From Nocardia testacea NBRC 100365 (lineage in GTDB: Bacteria > Actinomycetota > Actinomycetes > Mycobacteriales > Mycobacteriaceae), in contig NZ_BAGJ01000140.1 in assembly GCF_000308775.1 (NCBI RefSeq), positions 1 to 64,000 on the forward strand: 64,000 nucleotides of DNA, in the 5' to 3' direction. The position numbers were made by a program, and so were the translations under genes. The notes below the pieces were generated by a model. That model saw only the letters and a list, made by a program, of their open reading frames with translations, had not been told where the DNA came from and searched no databases. Each line of letters begins with the position of its first letter. Position 1 is the stretch's first letter. Shown one piece after another: positions 52,854 to 62,237 of the stretch.

Positions 52854-55345
52854 TCCGCCAGCCACTCGGCGAAACGCTCGGTATCGGCGATCAGCTCGGC
52901 GAGATCGCGGTCGATCGGAACATGGGCGCCGGCGGTGGCGTCGCGTACGACCTCGACCGCCCACCGGCCCTCCTTGGCCAGCTGTTTGTTCAGATTCTCG
53001 ATCCGGTGCCCGGGACCCAGTACCGCGAGGGTGACCATGGCACGGGTCGATTGGGCCCGGTCGATCCGCCGCTGGACCTCGCGGTGGTCCATACCGCCGG
53101 CCAGCAGCACCCGTTTGGCCCGGGCCAGGCTCGCCGCCTCCAGCGCGGAACGGCAGCAGGTGGCGACGAGTTCGTCGGCGATCGTCCGGGGCAGCTGCGG
53201 GGTGCGCAGCAACGCGCGCGCGTCGTCGAGGTAGCGGTGGACGGGGTCGCTGGACAGCCGCACCTCCACCACCGAACGTTCCCGGCGCTGCACCTCGACG
53301 ATCCGCGCGTCGATCTGCATCCGGCGCACCGCCTCGGCGAGCCGGTCGTCGTGGGTGAACACGACCACTTGGCGTTCCCAGGCGACGGTGGCCAGAACCC
53401 GGGCCAGCCCGTCCACCTTGGCCGGGTCCATCGCCTGGACCGGATCGTCGATCACCACGAAACGGAACGGGCTCGCCGCGACGGTCGCCCGCGGCAGGAA
53501 CAGGGCCAACCCGAGCGCGTGCAACTCACCCTGGCTCATCACCCCGAGCGCCGCGCCGTCCACATCGTCCACGGTGACCTCCAGCTGCACCCGGCGCGCA
53601 CTGTTCGCGTTGCCCTGCAAATGGATTCCGCCCAGTTCGACGCTGCTCTGCTGGCGCAGGGTCTGCCACACCCATCGGGCGGTCCCGGCCAATGGGGCCA
53701 GCCGCTCGTCGCGCACTCGGGCGGTGGCCGCTTTCAGCCACTCCTCGGCCGCACGGGCGGTCTGCCGTTCCGCAGCCTGGGCGGTGACCGTACGGGTGAG
53801 TTCGAGCCAGGTCCGCAGGCGCGGCGCGAACGGCGCCCACGCCTCGTCGAGCCGGTCCAGCTCCTTACCGGCGCATTGTTTGGCGAAATCCAGTTCGGCG
53901 CAGAGGTGCTCGTGTTCGGCGCGTAACCGGTCGGGCAATTCGCGTGGTTCCCCGGATTCGGGTAGCGCGACCCAGCGGGCCCAGGCTTCGCCCAGAGCGA
54001 CGGTGTCCAGGCCTGCCGTGGCCGCCGCGGCCAGGGACGGCGGAAGGTCACCGGTGAGCACCCGCAGTTCCGCCAGTGCCCGGGAGAGATCCGCGCGGGC
54101 CCGGACGAGATCCGCCGTCCGCAGCGACAGCGCGTCGATCGCGGTCGCGGTATCGCGCAACCATTGCCGATCGAGGGTGCCGCCACCGCATACAGGACAC
54201 GGCGCGGTGTCGTGATCGCCGGAATCGGGGCCCGGGCGCGCCCTCTCCGGGAACGATGCCGGATCGGCGGCCCGCCCGTGTGTCGTGACGTGCGCGTACG
54301 CAGCACGCAGCACTTCGAGAACGCGCAGATCCGCGGCCACTTCGGGCACGGTTGCCGCGGCGACGGCGGCCGCCGCGGTGGAGATCCGGTCCGCCAGCGC
54401 CGCGACCCGCTCGGCCGACGGCAACTCCAGCGCGAGTACCGCGCGCAACGCGGCCGGTTCCGGCCCGCCGGCGGTATCGCCCACCAGTTCCTCGAGTGCG
54501 ACGAGATCGGGGACCGGCTCGCGCAACAGCCCGATCGCGCGCCGCGCGCGGTGATCGGTGACCTCGGCGAGTTCGGCCAGCAGGGTCTGCCGGTCCCGGC
54601 GCGCGGTCCGGGCCGCGCGCTCCAGGTCCAGGCGACGGACCCGGATCCGCTCATGCGCGATGATCAGTTCGTCCAGGCCGAGCAATTGGTGCAGCGCGTC
54701 GAACAGTTCGCTGGGCTTCCCGTCCACCAGCGCGCCGAGCTCGCTGTAGGACAGGAACGGCCGGTACAACTCCATGGGCAGTACCCAGTCGCCGCTCGCG
54801 AACACCTGCTCGGGTCCGTCCCCGCGCCGCTGGGTCCAGGTGCCGCCGGGCAGCTGTTCCTCGGCGTCCCATTCCCGGGCGACGGTCAGCGCGGATTCCG
54901 GGCCGTCGGTGCGCATTTCCAGTTCCACCCGCACCGGGCCGGACAGGTGCAGGTTGCGCCAGCCCTCGCGCCAGGCGCTGGAACGGCCGTCCCAGCGGCG
55001 GTTCCCTCCGGTCAACGCGAGTTCCGCGGCTTCGGCGAAACTCGATTTCCCGCTGCCGTTACGGCCGGTCACCAGTGTCAGCCCCGGGCCGGTGGGCAGA
55101 TCGAGCGTGGTCTCCGGACCGATTCCGCGAAACCCCCGAACCCGGATGGTGCTGAGGAAGACGCCGTCGAGGCCGGAACCCGCCGCGCCCGGAACCGATT
55201 CGGCGGAGCCGGGCGGCGGATCCAGGGCCGCACGCACCAGCGCCGCCACCGGGGCGGGAATCTCGGGGTCCTCATCGATACGGCGGCTTATCAGCTCGGC
55301 GGGCCGGACGAACGTCGCCCCGGATTCCTCACGCACAGCGTTCAC
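52850..55345 (-). CDS. Rad50/SMC-like AAA ATPase with CxxC hook
   Basis: 831 aa from a GTG at 55345 with GGAG 7 nt upstream. After ~60 residues comes an SMC-type head (IRVRGFRGIG, Walker A GRNGSGKS at 94-101). A long Ala/Arg/Leu-rich helical middle carries CPVCGGG at about 383-389, like a zinc hook. The C-terminal head has the ABC-like signature MSQGELHALGL (603-613), Walker B FRFVVIDDPVQAMD (627-640) and the H-loop FTHDDR. The last ~160 residues are an extra helical domain. Such ATPases occur in DNA repair and in anti-phage systems. It is first in an operon with the HEPN-like gene. Confidence 0.85.
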   Translation of the reverse strand: MNAVREESGATFVRPAELISRRIDEDPEIPAPVAALVRAALDPPPGSAESVPGAAGSGLDGVFLSTIRVRGFRGIGPETTLDLPTGPGLTLVTGRNGSGKSSFAEAAELALTGGNRRWDGRSSAWREGWRNLHLSGPVRVELEMRTDGPESALTVAREWDAEEQLPGGTWTQRRGDGPEQVFASGDWVLPMELYRPFLSYSELGALVDGKPSELFDALHQLLGLDELIIAHERIRVRRLDLERAARTARRDRQTLLAELAEVTDHRARRAIGLLREPVPDLVALEELVGDTAGGPEPAALRAVLALELPSAERVAALADRISTAAAAVAAATVPEVAADLRVLEVLRAAYAHVTTHGRAADPASFPERARPGPDSGDHDTAPCPVCGGGTLDRQWLRDTATAIDALSLRTADLVRARADLSRALAELRVLTGDLPPSLAAAATAGLDTVALGEAWARWVALPESGEPRELPDRLRAEHEHLCAELDFAKQCAGKELDRLDEAWAPFAPRLRTWLELTRTVTAQAAERQTARAAEEWLKAATARVRDERLAPLAGTARWVWQTLRQQSSVELGGIHLQGNANSARRVQLEVTVDDVDGAALGVMSQGELHALGLALFLPRATVAASPFRFVVIDDPVQAMDPAKVDGLARVLATVAWERQVVVFTHDDRLAEAVRRMQIDARIVEVQRRERSVVEVRLSSDPVHRYLDDARALLRTPQLPRTIADELVATCCRSALEAASLARAKRVLLAGGMDHREVQRRIDRAQSTRAMVTLAVLGPGHRIENLNKQLAKEGRWAVEVVRDATAGAHVPIDRDLAELIADTERFAEWLAE

Positions 55346-55823
55346 GAAAGTTCTCCACCCCCTCGGGCCACACGCCTGTCGAGCCCCCGTGTGTGGTCGT
55401 ACGGTCGAAAGCTGTGCGAAACGCTACCCGATAGCCACCGTTCCGGACAGAGCCGGTTCGCGGCTCCGTCCCGGACGGTGGCGGTACACCGCGCCGGAAC
55501 CGAGCGCGGGGAAGTACGCACGGCCGGCGGCTCGAACATGCCCGCGGGGATGGGATCTGGTCATCGGCCGACCCGACCGGCTGCCGATGGCCACCCCTCG
55601 CCAACCCCGTCGGGCAGCTCGTCGGTGTGTCACCCTTCAGGGGTGGCTCGGTCTGGCCGAACAGGACAGAATGCCAGACTCGAACGGATCCCGCAACATT
55701 TACGAGAAGGCCCGCGAGCTCGAATACGACTCGGCGACAAGCTCTTCCATCGGCGACCATGCCGCGGGGAGATTCTGTCGGTGCGGTGCGATAGAAATCT
55801 CTCGACCGAGAGACGGGGGCATC
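55346..55823. other. Divergent intergenic region between the SMC-like and SWIM operons
   Basis: 478 bp with no convincing gene on either strand. It must hold the promoters of both operons. A strong hairpin at 55435-55481 is the only clear structure. A half LexA-like site TCGAAC at 55679 is not followed by its partner. Confidence 0.45.
55435..55481. other. Long imperfect hairpin between divergent operons
   Basis: CCACCGTTCCGGACAGAGCC (55435-55454) pairs with GGCTCCGTCCCGGACGGTGG (55462-55481), about 18 of 21 base pairs over the full arms, with a 5-nt loop GTTCG. It lies 90 bp into the leader side of the ATPase operon and could be a terminator, an attenuator or part of a small RNA. Confidence 0.5.
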
Positions 55824-55853
55824 ATGACCGATCGAAACGAGTCCGCCGGATGA
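55824..55853 (+). CDS. Nine-codon upstream ORF overlapping the SWIM gene start
   Basis: ATG at 55824 encodes MTDRNESAG and its TGA overlaps the ATG of the SWIM gene (ATGA). GGGGGC lies just upstream of the short ORF, whereas the SWIM gene itself has no clear ribosome-binding site. It could be a leader that couples translation, or it may be chance. Confidence 0.4.
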   Translation: MTDRNESAG

Positions 55854-58714
55854 CACAGCGGTGGACCGAGAACCAGGTGAGCGCACTCGCGCCCGATACG
55901 AGTTCGCTCACCGCCGCCCGCAAACTGGCCGGGAAATGGTCCGGCACCGGCTGGTCCGCGACCACGCTGTGGGGACTGTGCAAGGGCAGCGGAAAAACCC
56001 CGTACCAGACGATCGTCGATCTGGCCGGGCCCGCGTTTCGCTGCTCCTGCCCGAGCCGCAAATTCCCCTGCAAACACGCCCTGTCCCTGCTGCTGATCTG
56101 GTCGGCGGGCACGGTGGCGGAGTCCGCCGAAACCGCCGATTTCGCCGCCGAATGGATCGGCCGGCGCGCCGCGAAGGCGGCCGCACCGCCGAAGCAGCCG
56201 CGCGGGGGCGATCCGGCCACCGCACAGCAGCGGCGGGAGCGGGTGAAGGCAGGCCTGGCCGAACTCGATACCTGGCTCACCGATCAGATCCGCACCGGTC
56301 TGGCCCAGACAGATCGTTCCCACGCGGCCTTCGAAGCGGTGGCAGCGCGGCTGGTGGACGCCCAGGCGCCCGGCCCGGCCGCCGCGGTGCGCCGCCTGCC
56401 CGACGCGGTGGTGCGCCGGGCGAATTGGCCGGAGGTGCTGCTGGGCCGGTTCGCCTGGCTGCACCTGCTCATCACCGCCCATACGAGATCGGACGCGCTA
56501 CCCGCGCCCCTGGCGGCCGCCGTCCGGGGTCATATCGGTTATCCCGTCCCGGCGGAGACGGTGCAGGCCGAGCCCGCGGTGACCGATCGGTGGCTGACCG
56601 TGGGCATGCGTACCGAGGAAGAAGACCGGTTGCACACCCGCCGGACCTGGCTCCTGGGTATGCGCACCGGCCGCTGGGCATTGCTGGTGGAACATTCCTT
56701 CGGCTCCCCCGTATTCGCCGCGAGCACCCCGCCGATCGGCCTCGCGGCCGAATACGGGGTGCACTTCTATCCGGTCGCGGCGCCGCTGCGCGCGGTGGCC
56801 GGATCCGTTCGGGAGGACGCGGCGCCCGCTGCCGCGGAGCCGCCGGAAACCACCGGGGCGGGGACCATCGCCGCGGCCCTGGCGGATTTCGCGACGGCGG
56901 TGGCCGCCGATCCCTGGCTGGAGTCCTGGCCCGTGCTGCTGCACGGGGTGACACCGGCCCGGCAGGGCGAGGACTGGCTGATCGGCGAATCCGCCGGTAC
57001 CGCGCTACCGCTGGCCGAGCCCGCACAACCGTGGCGACTGCTCGCGCTGTCCGGCGGCCGGCCGGTGAGCGTTTTCGGCCTCTGGACGGGCCGGCGGCTC
57101 GAGCTGATCTCCGTCCTCGCCGACGGGGAATTCCACGATGCCGGGCCCGCCACGGAGACCGCCGGTTCCGCGGTGACAGCGACACCGGAGGCGGCGTCCA
57201 TCGCCCTGCTGGGCACCGCGCGCGGTACGGCCACTCCGGCGGGAATCGGCGAGCAGGTCGCCGCGGCCGTCGCGGCCCTTCCGGAGCGAGACGCCGCCGA
57301 GCGCCTGCTCGCGACCACCGCGCTCCAAACGGCCTGGGCGCGCGGCGGCTATCTGCCCCGCCGGGTCGAGGTATCCGGTGCGCCGGCCGCCGACGACCCA
57401 CGGCCGGAACTCCCCCGCGCGGCCGCCGACCGGCTGGCCCTGTTGATCGAATCCCGGCCCGAATTCCTGCCCGAATGGTTCGCCGCCGCCGCGCCGCACG
57501 AATACCGCGCCCCGCACCGGCTGGTGGGAACACTGCTCGAATTCGCCTCGGGTAACAGCGGAACGCGCGAGGCGGCCCTGCTTCTGGCCGGCGCCCGCGG
57601 CCGCTGGCTGGCCGGGTGGATTCCGCGCTGGCATGATCTGGCCCGGCGGGACACCGCCGAGCCCGAAAACACCGAGGAGACCTGGCACCTGGGCCGTCCG
57701 CCGGAACGGCTCGCCTGGCTGACCGCGCTGCGGCACCGGGATCCGGCCGCCGCCCGCGCGACCCTCACCGAGGCGTGGCCGCGGGAATCAGGTGCGCCGA
57801 AGGCGGAGTTGCTCCGGGTACTCGCCGATGGTCTGGGCCCCGCGGACGAGGAACTGCTCGAGCGGGCGCTGCGCGATCGCCGCGGTGATGTGCGCCGTAC
57901 CGCCGCCGAGTTGCTGGCCCGGCTGCCCGCCTCCGCTTTCGCCGAGCGGATGGCCGCGCGCGCCGCCGACTGGATCAAATACGGCGATACCGGTGCGGGA
58001 CAAGGATCCGAGCTGTTCGTCGGCATTCCGGAGACGCTGGACGAATCGGCGAATCGCGACGGTTTCACCGACGGCACCACGGAATTCGGCTACCGCTGGA
58101 ACGGACAGCCCGATCTCGCGGCGACCCGGCTGCGGAAACTGGTGGCCGCACTACCGCTGAGCTACTGGACCGGCCCCCTGGGCGCCCCGGCGCGCGCCGT
58201 GGCGACGCAGGTGGACGACCGTTTCCGGCAGCCGCTGTTCGACGGCTGGATGGATGCCGCCCTCGCCCAGCGCGATATCCGCTGGGCGGAGGCGCTGTTC
58301 ACCGCCGGGATGCCGTCGAACCTGGCGATCCTGCGCCGGCGTGAACTGTTCGCGCTGCTCCCGCCCGGAGACCAGCTACGTCATCTGCTGCGGCTCGGTA
58401 CCTCCTGGCTGTCCGAACTGGAATCCCTGCTGCCCGCGGTAGCTCGTCCCTGGCCGCCGGAACTGGTCCGCCATCTCCTGCGCCTGTTCGAGGAACGGGC
58501 CCGGACCGCCGCGGCCCGGCCGGGTGCGCCGGGCACCTACCCCAGCGCACTCCGGTCGCTGTTGCACACCGCCACACTGCATCTACCACCCGAATACGCG
58601 GGCGAGGTCACCGCGCTGGCGGGACGCTGCGAATCCGACGACTGGGCCTCGGTCCTCGGATTCCTCGGCCACGACCTCCACCGACGATCCGCAATGCTCG
58701 AGGAGTTGAAATGA
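55850..58714 (+). CDS. SWIM zinc finger protein (DUF5691/YehQ-like), first gene of a MoxR-VWA operon
   Basis: 954 aa starting MTQRWTENQVSALAPDTSSL. The SWIM finger CSCPSRKFPCKH (C65, C67, C74, H76) follows PYQTIVDLAGPAFR. The rest is a large helical-repeat protein (LLIESRPEFLPEWFAAAAPHEY, LLLAGARGRWLAGWIP, LRDRRGDVRRTAAELLARLPAS) ending in a long HEAT-like region. SWIM domains bind DNA or proteins. In E. coli the equivalent gene, yehQ, lies with yehL, yehM and yehP. Start chosen at the ATG overlapping the 9-codon ORF. It overlaps the AAA gene by 4 bp. Function unknown. Confidence 0.88.
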   Translation: MTQRWTENQVSALAPDTSSLTAARKLAGKWSGTGWSATTLWGLCKGSGKTPYQTIVDLAGPAFRCSCPSRKFPCKHALSLLLIWSAGTVAESAETADFAAEWIGRRAAKAAAPPKQPRGGDPATAQQRRERVKAGLAELDTWLTDQIRTGLAQTDRSHAAFEAVAARLVDAQAPGPAAAVRRLPDAVVRRANWPEVLLGRFAWLHLLITAHTRSDALPAPLAAAVRGHIGYPVPAETVQAEPAVTDRWLTVGMRTEEEDRLHTRRTWLLGMRTGRWALLVEHSFGSPVFAASTPPIGLAAEYGVHFYPVAAPLRAVAGSVREDAAPAAAEPPETTGAGTIAAALADFATAVAADPWLESWPVLLHGVTPARQGEDWLIGESAGTALPLAEPAQPWRLLALSGGRPVSVFGLWTGRRLELISVLADGEFHDAGPATETAGSAVTATPEAASIALLGTARGTATPAGIGEQVAAAVAALPERDAAERLLATTALQTAWARGGYLPRRVEVSGAPAADDPRPELPRAAADRLALLIESRPEFLPEWFAAAAPHEYRAPHRLVGTLLEFASGNSGTREAALLLAGARGRWLAGWIPRWHDLARRDTAEPENTEETWHLGRPPERLAWLTALRHRDPAAARATLTEAWPRESGAPKAELLRVLADGLGPADEELLERALRDRRGDVRRTAAELLARLPASAFAERMAARAADWIKYGDTGAGQGSELFVGIPETLDESANRDGFTDGTTEFGYRWNGQPDLAATRLRKLVAALPLSYWTGPLGAPARAVATQVDDRFRQPLFDGWMDAALAQRDIRWAEALFTAGMPSNLAILRRRELFALLPPGDQLRHLLRLGTSWLSELESLLPAVARPWPPELVRHLLRLFEERARTAAARPGAPGTYPSALRSLLHTATLHLPPEYAGEVTALAGRCESDDWASVLGFLGHDLHRRSAMLEELK

Positions 58715-59817
58715 CCACCACCGCCACCGAACCCGCCCCCACACTGCTGCGCCCGCACGCCGAACAGGCCTTCGCCGACGAACTGCGCGCCCTGATCGCC
58801 GTGGACGATCGGCCGCGCCCGCCGTCGTGGACCATGTCGCCGTGGGCGGTGGTCACCTATCTACTTGGCGGTGCGCTCTCCGACGGCACCGTGATCAGTC
58901 CCAAATACGTGGGGCCGCGCCGGCTGATGGAGGTCGCCGTCGCGACCCTGGCCACCGATCGCGCCCTACTGCTGCTCGGGGTCCCCGGTACCGCGAAGAC
59001 CTGGGTCTCCGAACATCTCGCGGCGGCCGTCAGCGGCTCGTCCACGCTGCTGGTGCAGGGCACCTCGGGCACCGCCGAGGAAGCCATCCGGTACGGCTGG
59101 AACTACGCCCGGCTGCTCGCCGAGGGCCCCAGCGATGCCGCCCTGGTGCCCTCGCCGATTCTCAACGCGATGCGCACCGGCGCGATCGCCCGGCTCGAGG
59201 AACTCACCCGGATCCCCTCGGACGTGCAGGACGCGCTGATCACCATCCTGTCGGAGAAGACCCTGCCGATCCCCGAACTCGGGATGGAAGTGCAGGCCGC
59301 CAAGGGATTCAACATCATCGCGACCGCCAACGACCGCGACCGCGGCGTGAACGAACTGTCCTCGGCGCTGCGCCGCCGGTTCAACACCGTCGTTCTCCCG
59401 CTGCCGGCCAGCGAAGCCGAGGAGATCGATATCGTGACCCGCCGGGTCGAGCAGCTGGGTTCGGCGCTGGAACTCCCCGAGGTGCCGGCCGCCGCCGAGG
59501 AGGTGCGCCGGGTGGTGCGTATTTTCCGGGAACTGCGCGCGGGACTGACCGCCGACGGCCGCACCAAGCTGAAGTCGCCGTCGGGCACGCTCTCCACGGC
59601 CGAGGCCATCTCCGTGATCACCAACGGTATGGCGCTGTCGGCGCATTTCGGTGACGGCGTGTTGCGGGCCGCCGATATCGCGGGTGCCGTGATCGGTTCG
59701 GTCGTCAAGGATCCGGTGGCGGATTCGGTGGTGTGGACCGAATACCTCGAGGCCGTGGTGCGCGAACGCCGCGAATGGGCCGATTTCTACCGCGCCTGCC
59801 GGGAGATCAACGGATGA
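58711..59817 (+). CDS. MoxR-type AAA ATPase (YehL-like)
   Basis: 368 aa. Walker A GVPGTAKT (90-97), sensor-1 NIIATAN (201-207) and arginine finger SALRRRFN (218-225) are present. The Walker B segment reads TGAIARLEELTRIPSDVQDALITIL (156-180): the usual DE pair after the hydrophobic strand is EE. MoxR ATPases act as chaperones that remodel or insert cofactors into partner proteins, usually with a VWA protein encoded nearby, as here. The ATG overlaps the SWIM stop and the TGA overlaps the DUF5682 start. Confidence 0.92.
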   Translation: MTTTATEPAPTLLRPHAEQAFADELRALIAVDDRPRPPSWTMSPWAVVTYLLGGALSDGTVISPKYVGPRRLMEVAVATLATDRALLLLGVPGTAKTWVSEHLAAAVSGSSTLLVQGTSGTAEEAIRYGWNYARLLAEGPSDAALVPSPILNAMRTGAIARLEELTRIPSDVQDALITILSEKTLPIPELGMEVQAAKGFNIIATANDRDRGVNELSSALRRRFNTVVLPLPASEAEEIDIVTRRVEQLGSALELPEVPAAAEEVRRVVRIFRELRAGLTADGRTKLKSPSGTLSTAEAISVITNGMALSAHFGDGVLRAADIAGAVIGSVVKDPVADSVVWTEYLEAVVRERREWADFYRACREING

Positions 59818-62237
59818 GCCCCGCGCAGGCGGGCGAAACCGGGGCGACCCGAATTTTCGGGATCCGGCACCACGGTCCCGGATCGGCGCGCTCGTTGCGC
59901 CTGGCGCTGGAGGAGTTCCGGCCCGACACCATACTGATCGAGGGCCCGGCGGACGCCGACCCCCTGGTGGTCCACACCGCCGCCGCGTCGATGGCGCCGC
60001 CGGTCGCGTTGCTCGGTTATGTCTCCGACGAACCGGCCCGGGCCGCCTTCTGGCCCTACGCGGTGTTCTCCCCGGAGTGGCAGGCCCTGTGCTACGCGGT
60101 CGACAACGAAGTACCCGCCCGCTTCTGCGATCTGCCCGCCGCCCAGGTCCTGGCCGTGGACGACCGCACCGGCGGCCGCGACGCGCTGGCCGAACTGGCG
60201 GCCGCCGGCGGCTACGACGATGCCGAACGCTGGTGGGACGCGGTGGTCGAATCGACCTCCGATATCGGCACCTTCGCGGCCATCACCGAGGCCATGGCCG
60301 CGCTCCGCGAAACAGCGATCATCGAACCGGCGGCCGGAACCGGCGCCGGCCCGGCCGGCGCACCCGAGCCGGCAGACGTCGCCACCGCTGCGGGGGGCCC
60401 GTCGGCCGGTGAGTTCCCGGCCGCCTCCGTCGATGAGATCGGCACCGGCGATCCCGCCGCACCGGGGGCCGCCGGACTTCCCGGCCGGCTCCCGGACCCC
60501 TCCCCCGATGAAGTCGGCGATCCGGGGCCGGCGCAACCCGAGCCGCTGATCCTCGACCGGCACACCTTGATCCGTGAAGCCCATATGCGGCAGGTACTGC
60601 GCCGGGCGCGCAAGGACGGTGCCCGCCGGATCGCCGTGGTCTGTGGCGCCTGGCACGCCCCCGCACTCCAGGAGCCGCTCGGACCCGCCGCCGCGGATTC
60701 CCGCCTGCTGAAGGGGTTACCCAAGGTCAAGGCCACCCTGACGTGGGTGCCGTGGACACATTCCCGGCTCGCCGCGGCCTCCGGTTACGGCGCGGGCGTC
60801 ACCTCGCCCGGGTGGTACCACCATCTGTTCACCGAGACCGAACGCCCGATCGCCTCCTGGCTCACCAAGGTCGCGGGCGTACTGCGCGGCCACGACCTAC
60901 CGGTGTCGAGTGCCCACATCATCGAGGCCGTGCGGCTGGCGGAAACCCTGGCGGCCCTGCGGGGCCGGCCGCTGGCCGGCCTCTCCGAGGTCACCGAGGC
61001 GACTCGCGCGGTGCTGTGCGAGGGCGACGATACAGCGTTGCGCCTGGTCGCCACGGAACTGGTGGTAGGCGAGGCGCTCGGCGCGGTGCCGCCCGAGGCA
61101 CCGACCGTACCGCTGGAAGCCGATCTGCGCGCCGCGGCCCGCGCCCTGCGCCTGAAACAGGAAGCGCTGGTCCGCACGCTGGATCTGGATCTTCGCAAGG
61201 AACGCGATATCGGCAGGTCGCGGCTGCTGCACCGGCTCCGCCTGCTCGGCGTGCACTGGGGCACGCCCAGCGCCGGGACCATGCAGTCGAAGGGTACTTT
61301 CCGGGAGACCTGGGAACTGCGCTGGGAACCGGAGTTCGCGGTCCGGGTCATCGAGGCCTCGCGGTGGGGTAACACGGTGCAGGCAGCGGCCGAGGCGAAG
61401 ATCCTCGATACGGCCGCGCGGGCCGGCAGCGGGGTCACCGAACTCACCGAGGCGCTGGAATTCGCGCTGCTCGCCGAACTGCCGGGCGCACTCGACGGGC
61501 TGATCGCCCGGCTCGGTTCGGCGGCCGCGGTGGACCACGATATGACCCACCTGCTGGCGGCGTTGCCGGGTCTGCTGCGCACCCTCCGGTACGGCGACGT
61601 CCGCGGCACCGACACCTCGGCGCTCACCCATGTCGCCGACAGCATGCTGGTCCGTATCTGCGCCGGCCTGCCCGCCGCGGTCACCGGCCTCGGCGACGAC
61701 ACCGCCGCGGCGCTGCGCGATCAGCTCGATACCGCCACCACCGCGATCCATACCCGGAACCACGCCGAATCCACCGATCGGTGGCTGTCGGTACTGGCCC
61801 GGCTGGCCGACCGGCCCGATGTGCACGGCCTGCTGGTCGGCCGGACGGTGCGCCTGCTCTGCGACGCCGACCGGATCGATACCGAGGAGGCGGCCCGGCG
61901 GCTGGCGGCGGCGCTGTCGGTCGGCAACACCGCGGCCGCCAAGGCCGCCTGGGTCGATGGATTCGTCGGCGGCCGCGGGCTGGTCCTGGTCCACGACCGC
62001 GCCCTGCTACAGCTCATCGACGGCTGGCTCGCCGGTCTGACCGAGGAGCAGTTCGTCGAGGTCGTGCCGTTGCTGCGGCGGACCTTCGGCGCTTTCGAAT
62101 CCGGGGAGCGCCGCGCGATCGGCGAAGCCGTGCGCGACGGCCGCCCGGCCGCGACCGCCGCGGCCACCGAAACCGACCCGGCGCGCGCCCTGCTCGCCCT
62201 GCGCACCGTCGCCGACATCCTGGGAGTACCCGCATGA
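59814..62237 (+). CDS. DUF5682 protein (YehM-like) of the MoxR-VWA operon
   Basis: 807 aa starting MSPAQAGETGATRIFGIRHHGPGSARSLRLALEEF, followed by PDTILIEGPADADPLV. These, with RRIAVVCGAWHAPAL, are hallmarks of the family. Around residues 180-245 a Pro/Ala/Gly-rich insert (EPAAGTGAGPAGAPEPADVA...) splits the N-terminal domain. The middle and C-terminal parts are helical. No known catalytic motif is certain. It lies between the AAA and VWA genes with ATGA overlaps on both sides. Function unknown. Confidence 0.88.
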   Translation: MSPAQAGETGATRIFGIRHHGPGSARSLRLALEEFRPDTILIEGPADADPLVVHTAAASMAPPVALLGYVSDEPARAAFWPYAVFSPEWQALCYAVDNEVPARFCDLPAAQVLAVDDRTGGRDALAELAAAGGYDDAERWWDAVVESTSDIGTFAAITEAMAALRETAIIEPAAGTGAGPAGAPEPADVATAAGGPSAGEFPAASVDEIGTGDPAAPGAAGLPGRLPDPSPDEVGDPGPAQPEPLILDRHTLIREAHMRQVLRRARKDGARRIAVVCGAWHAPALQEPLGPAAADSRLLKGLPKVKATLTWVPWTHSRLAAASGYGAGVTSPGWYHHLFTETERPIASWLTKVAGVLRGHDLPVSSAHIIEAVRLAETLAALRGRPLAGLSEVTEATRAVLCEGDDTALRLVATELVVGEALGAVPPEAPTVPLEADLRAAARALRLKQEALVRTLDLDLRKERDIGRSRLLHRLRLLGVHWGTPSAGTMQSKGTFRETWELRWEPEFAVRVIEASRWGNTVQAAAEAKILDTAARAGSGVTELTEALEFALLAELPGALDGLIARLGSAAAVDHDMTHLLAALPGLLRTLRYGDVRGTDTSALTHVADSMLVRICAGLPAAVTGLGDDTAAALRDQLDTATTAIHTRNHAESTDRWLSVLARLADRPDVHGLLVGRTVRLLCDADRIDTEEAARRLAAALSVGNTAAAKAAWVDGFVGGRGLVLVHDRALLQLIDGWLAGLTEEQFVEVVPLLRRTFGAFESGERRAIGEAVRDGRPAATAAATETDPARALLALRTVADILGVPA

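Noticed and set aside
55679..55694. Second LexA box near the SWIM operon
   Set aside because: TCGAAC-GGAT is followed by CCCGCA, so the right half-site is missing.
55329..55886. 185-codon minus-strand open frame in the gap before the SWIM gene
   Set aside because: Composition is random arginine/serine/proline-rich sequence and it overlaps the starts of both neighbouring operons.
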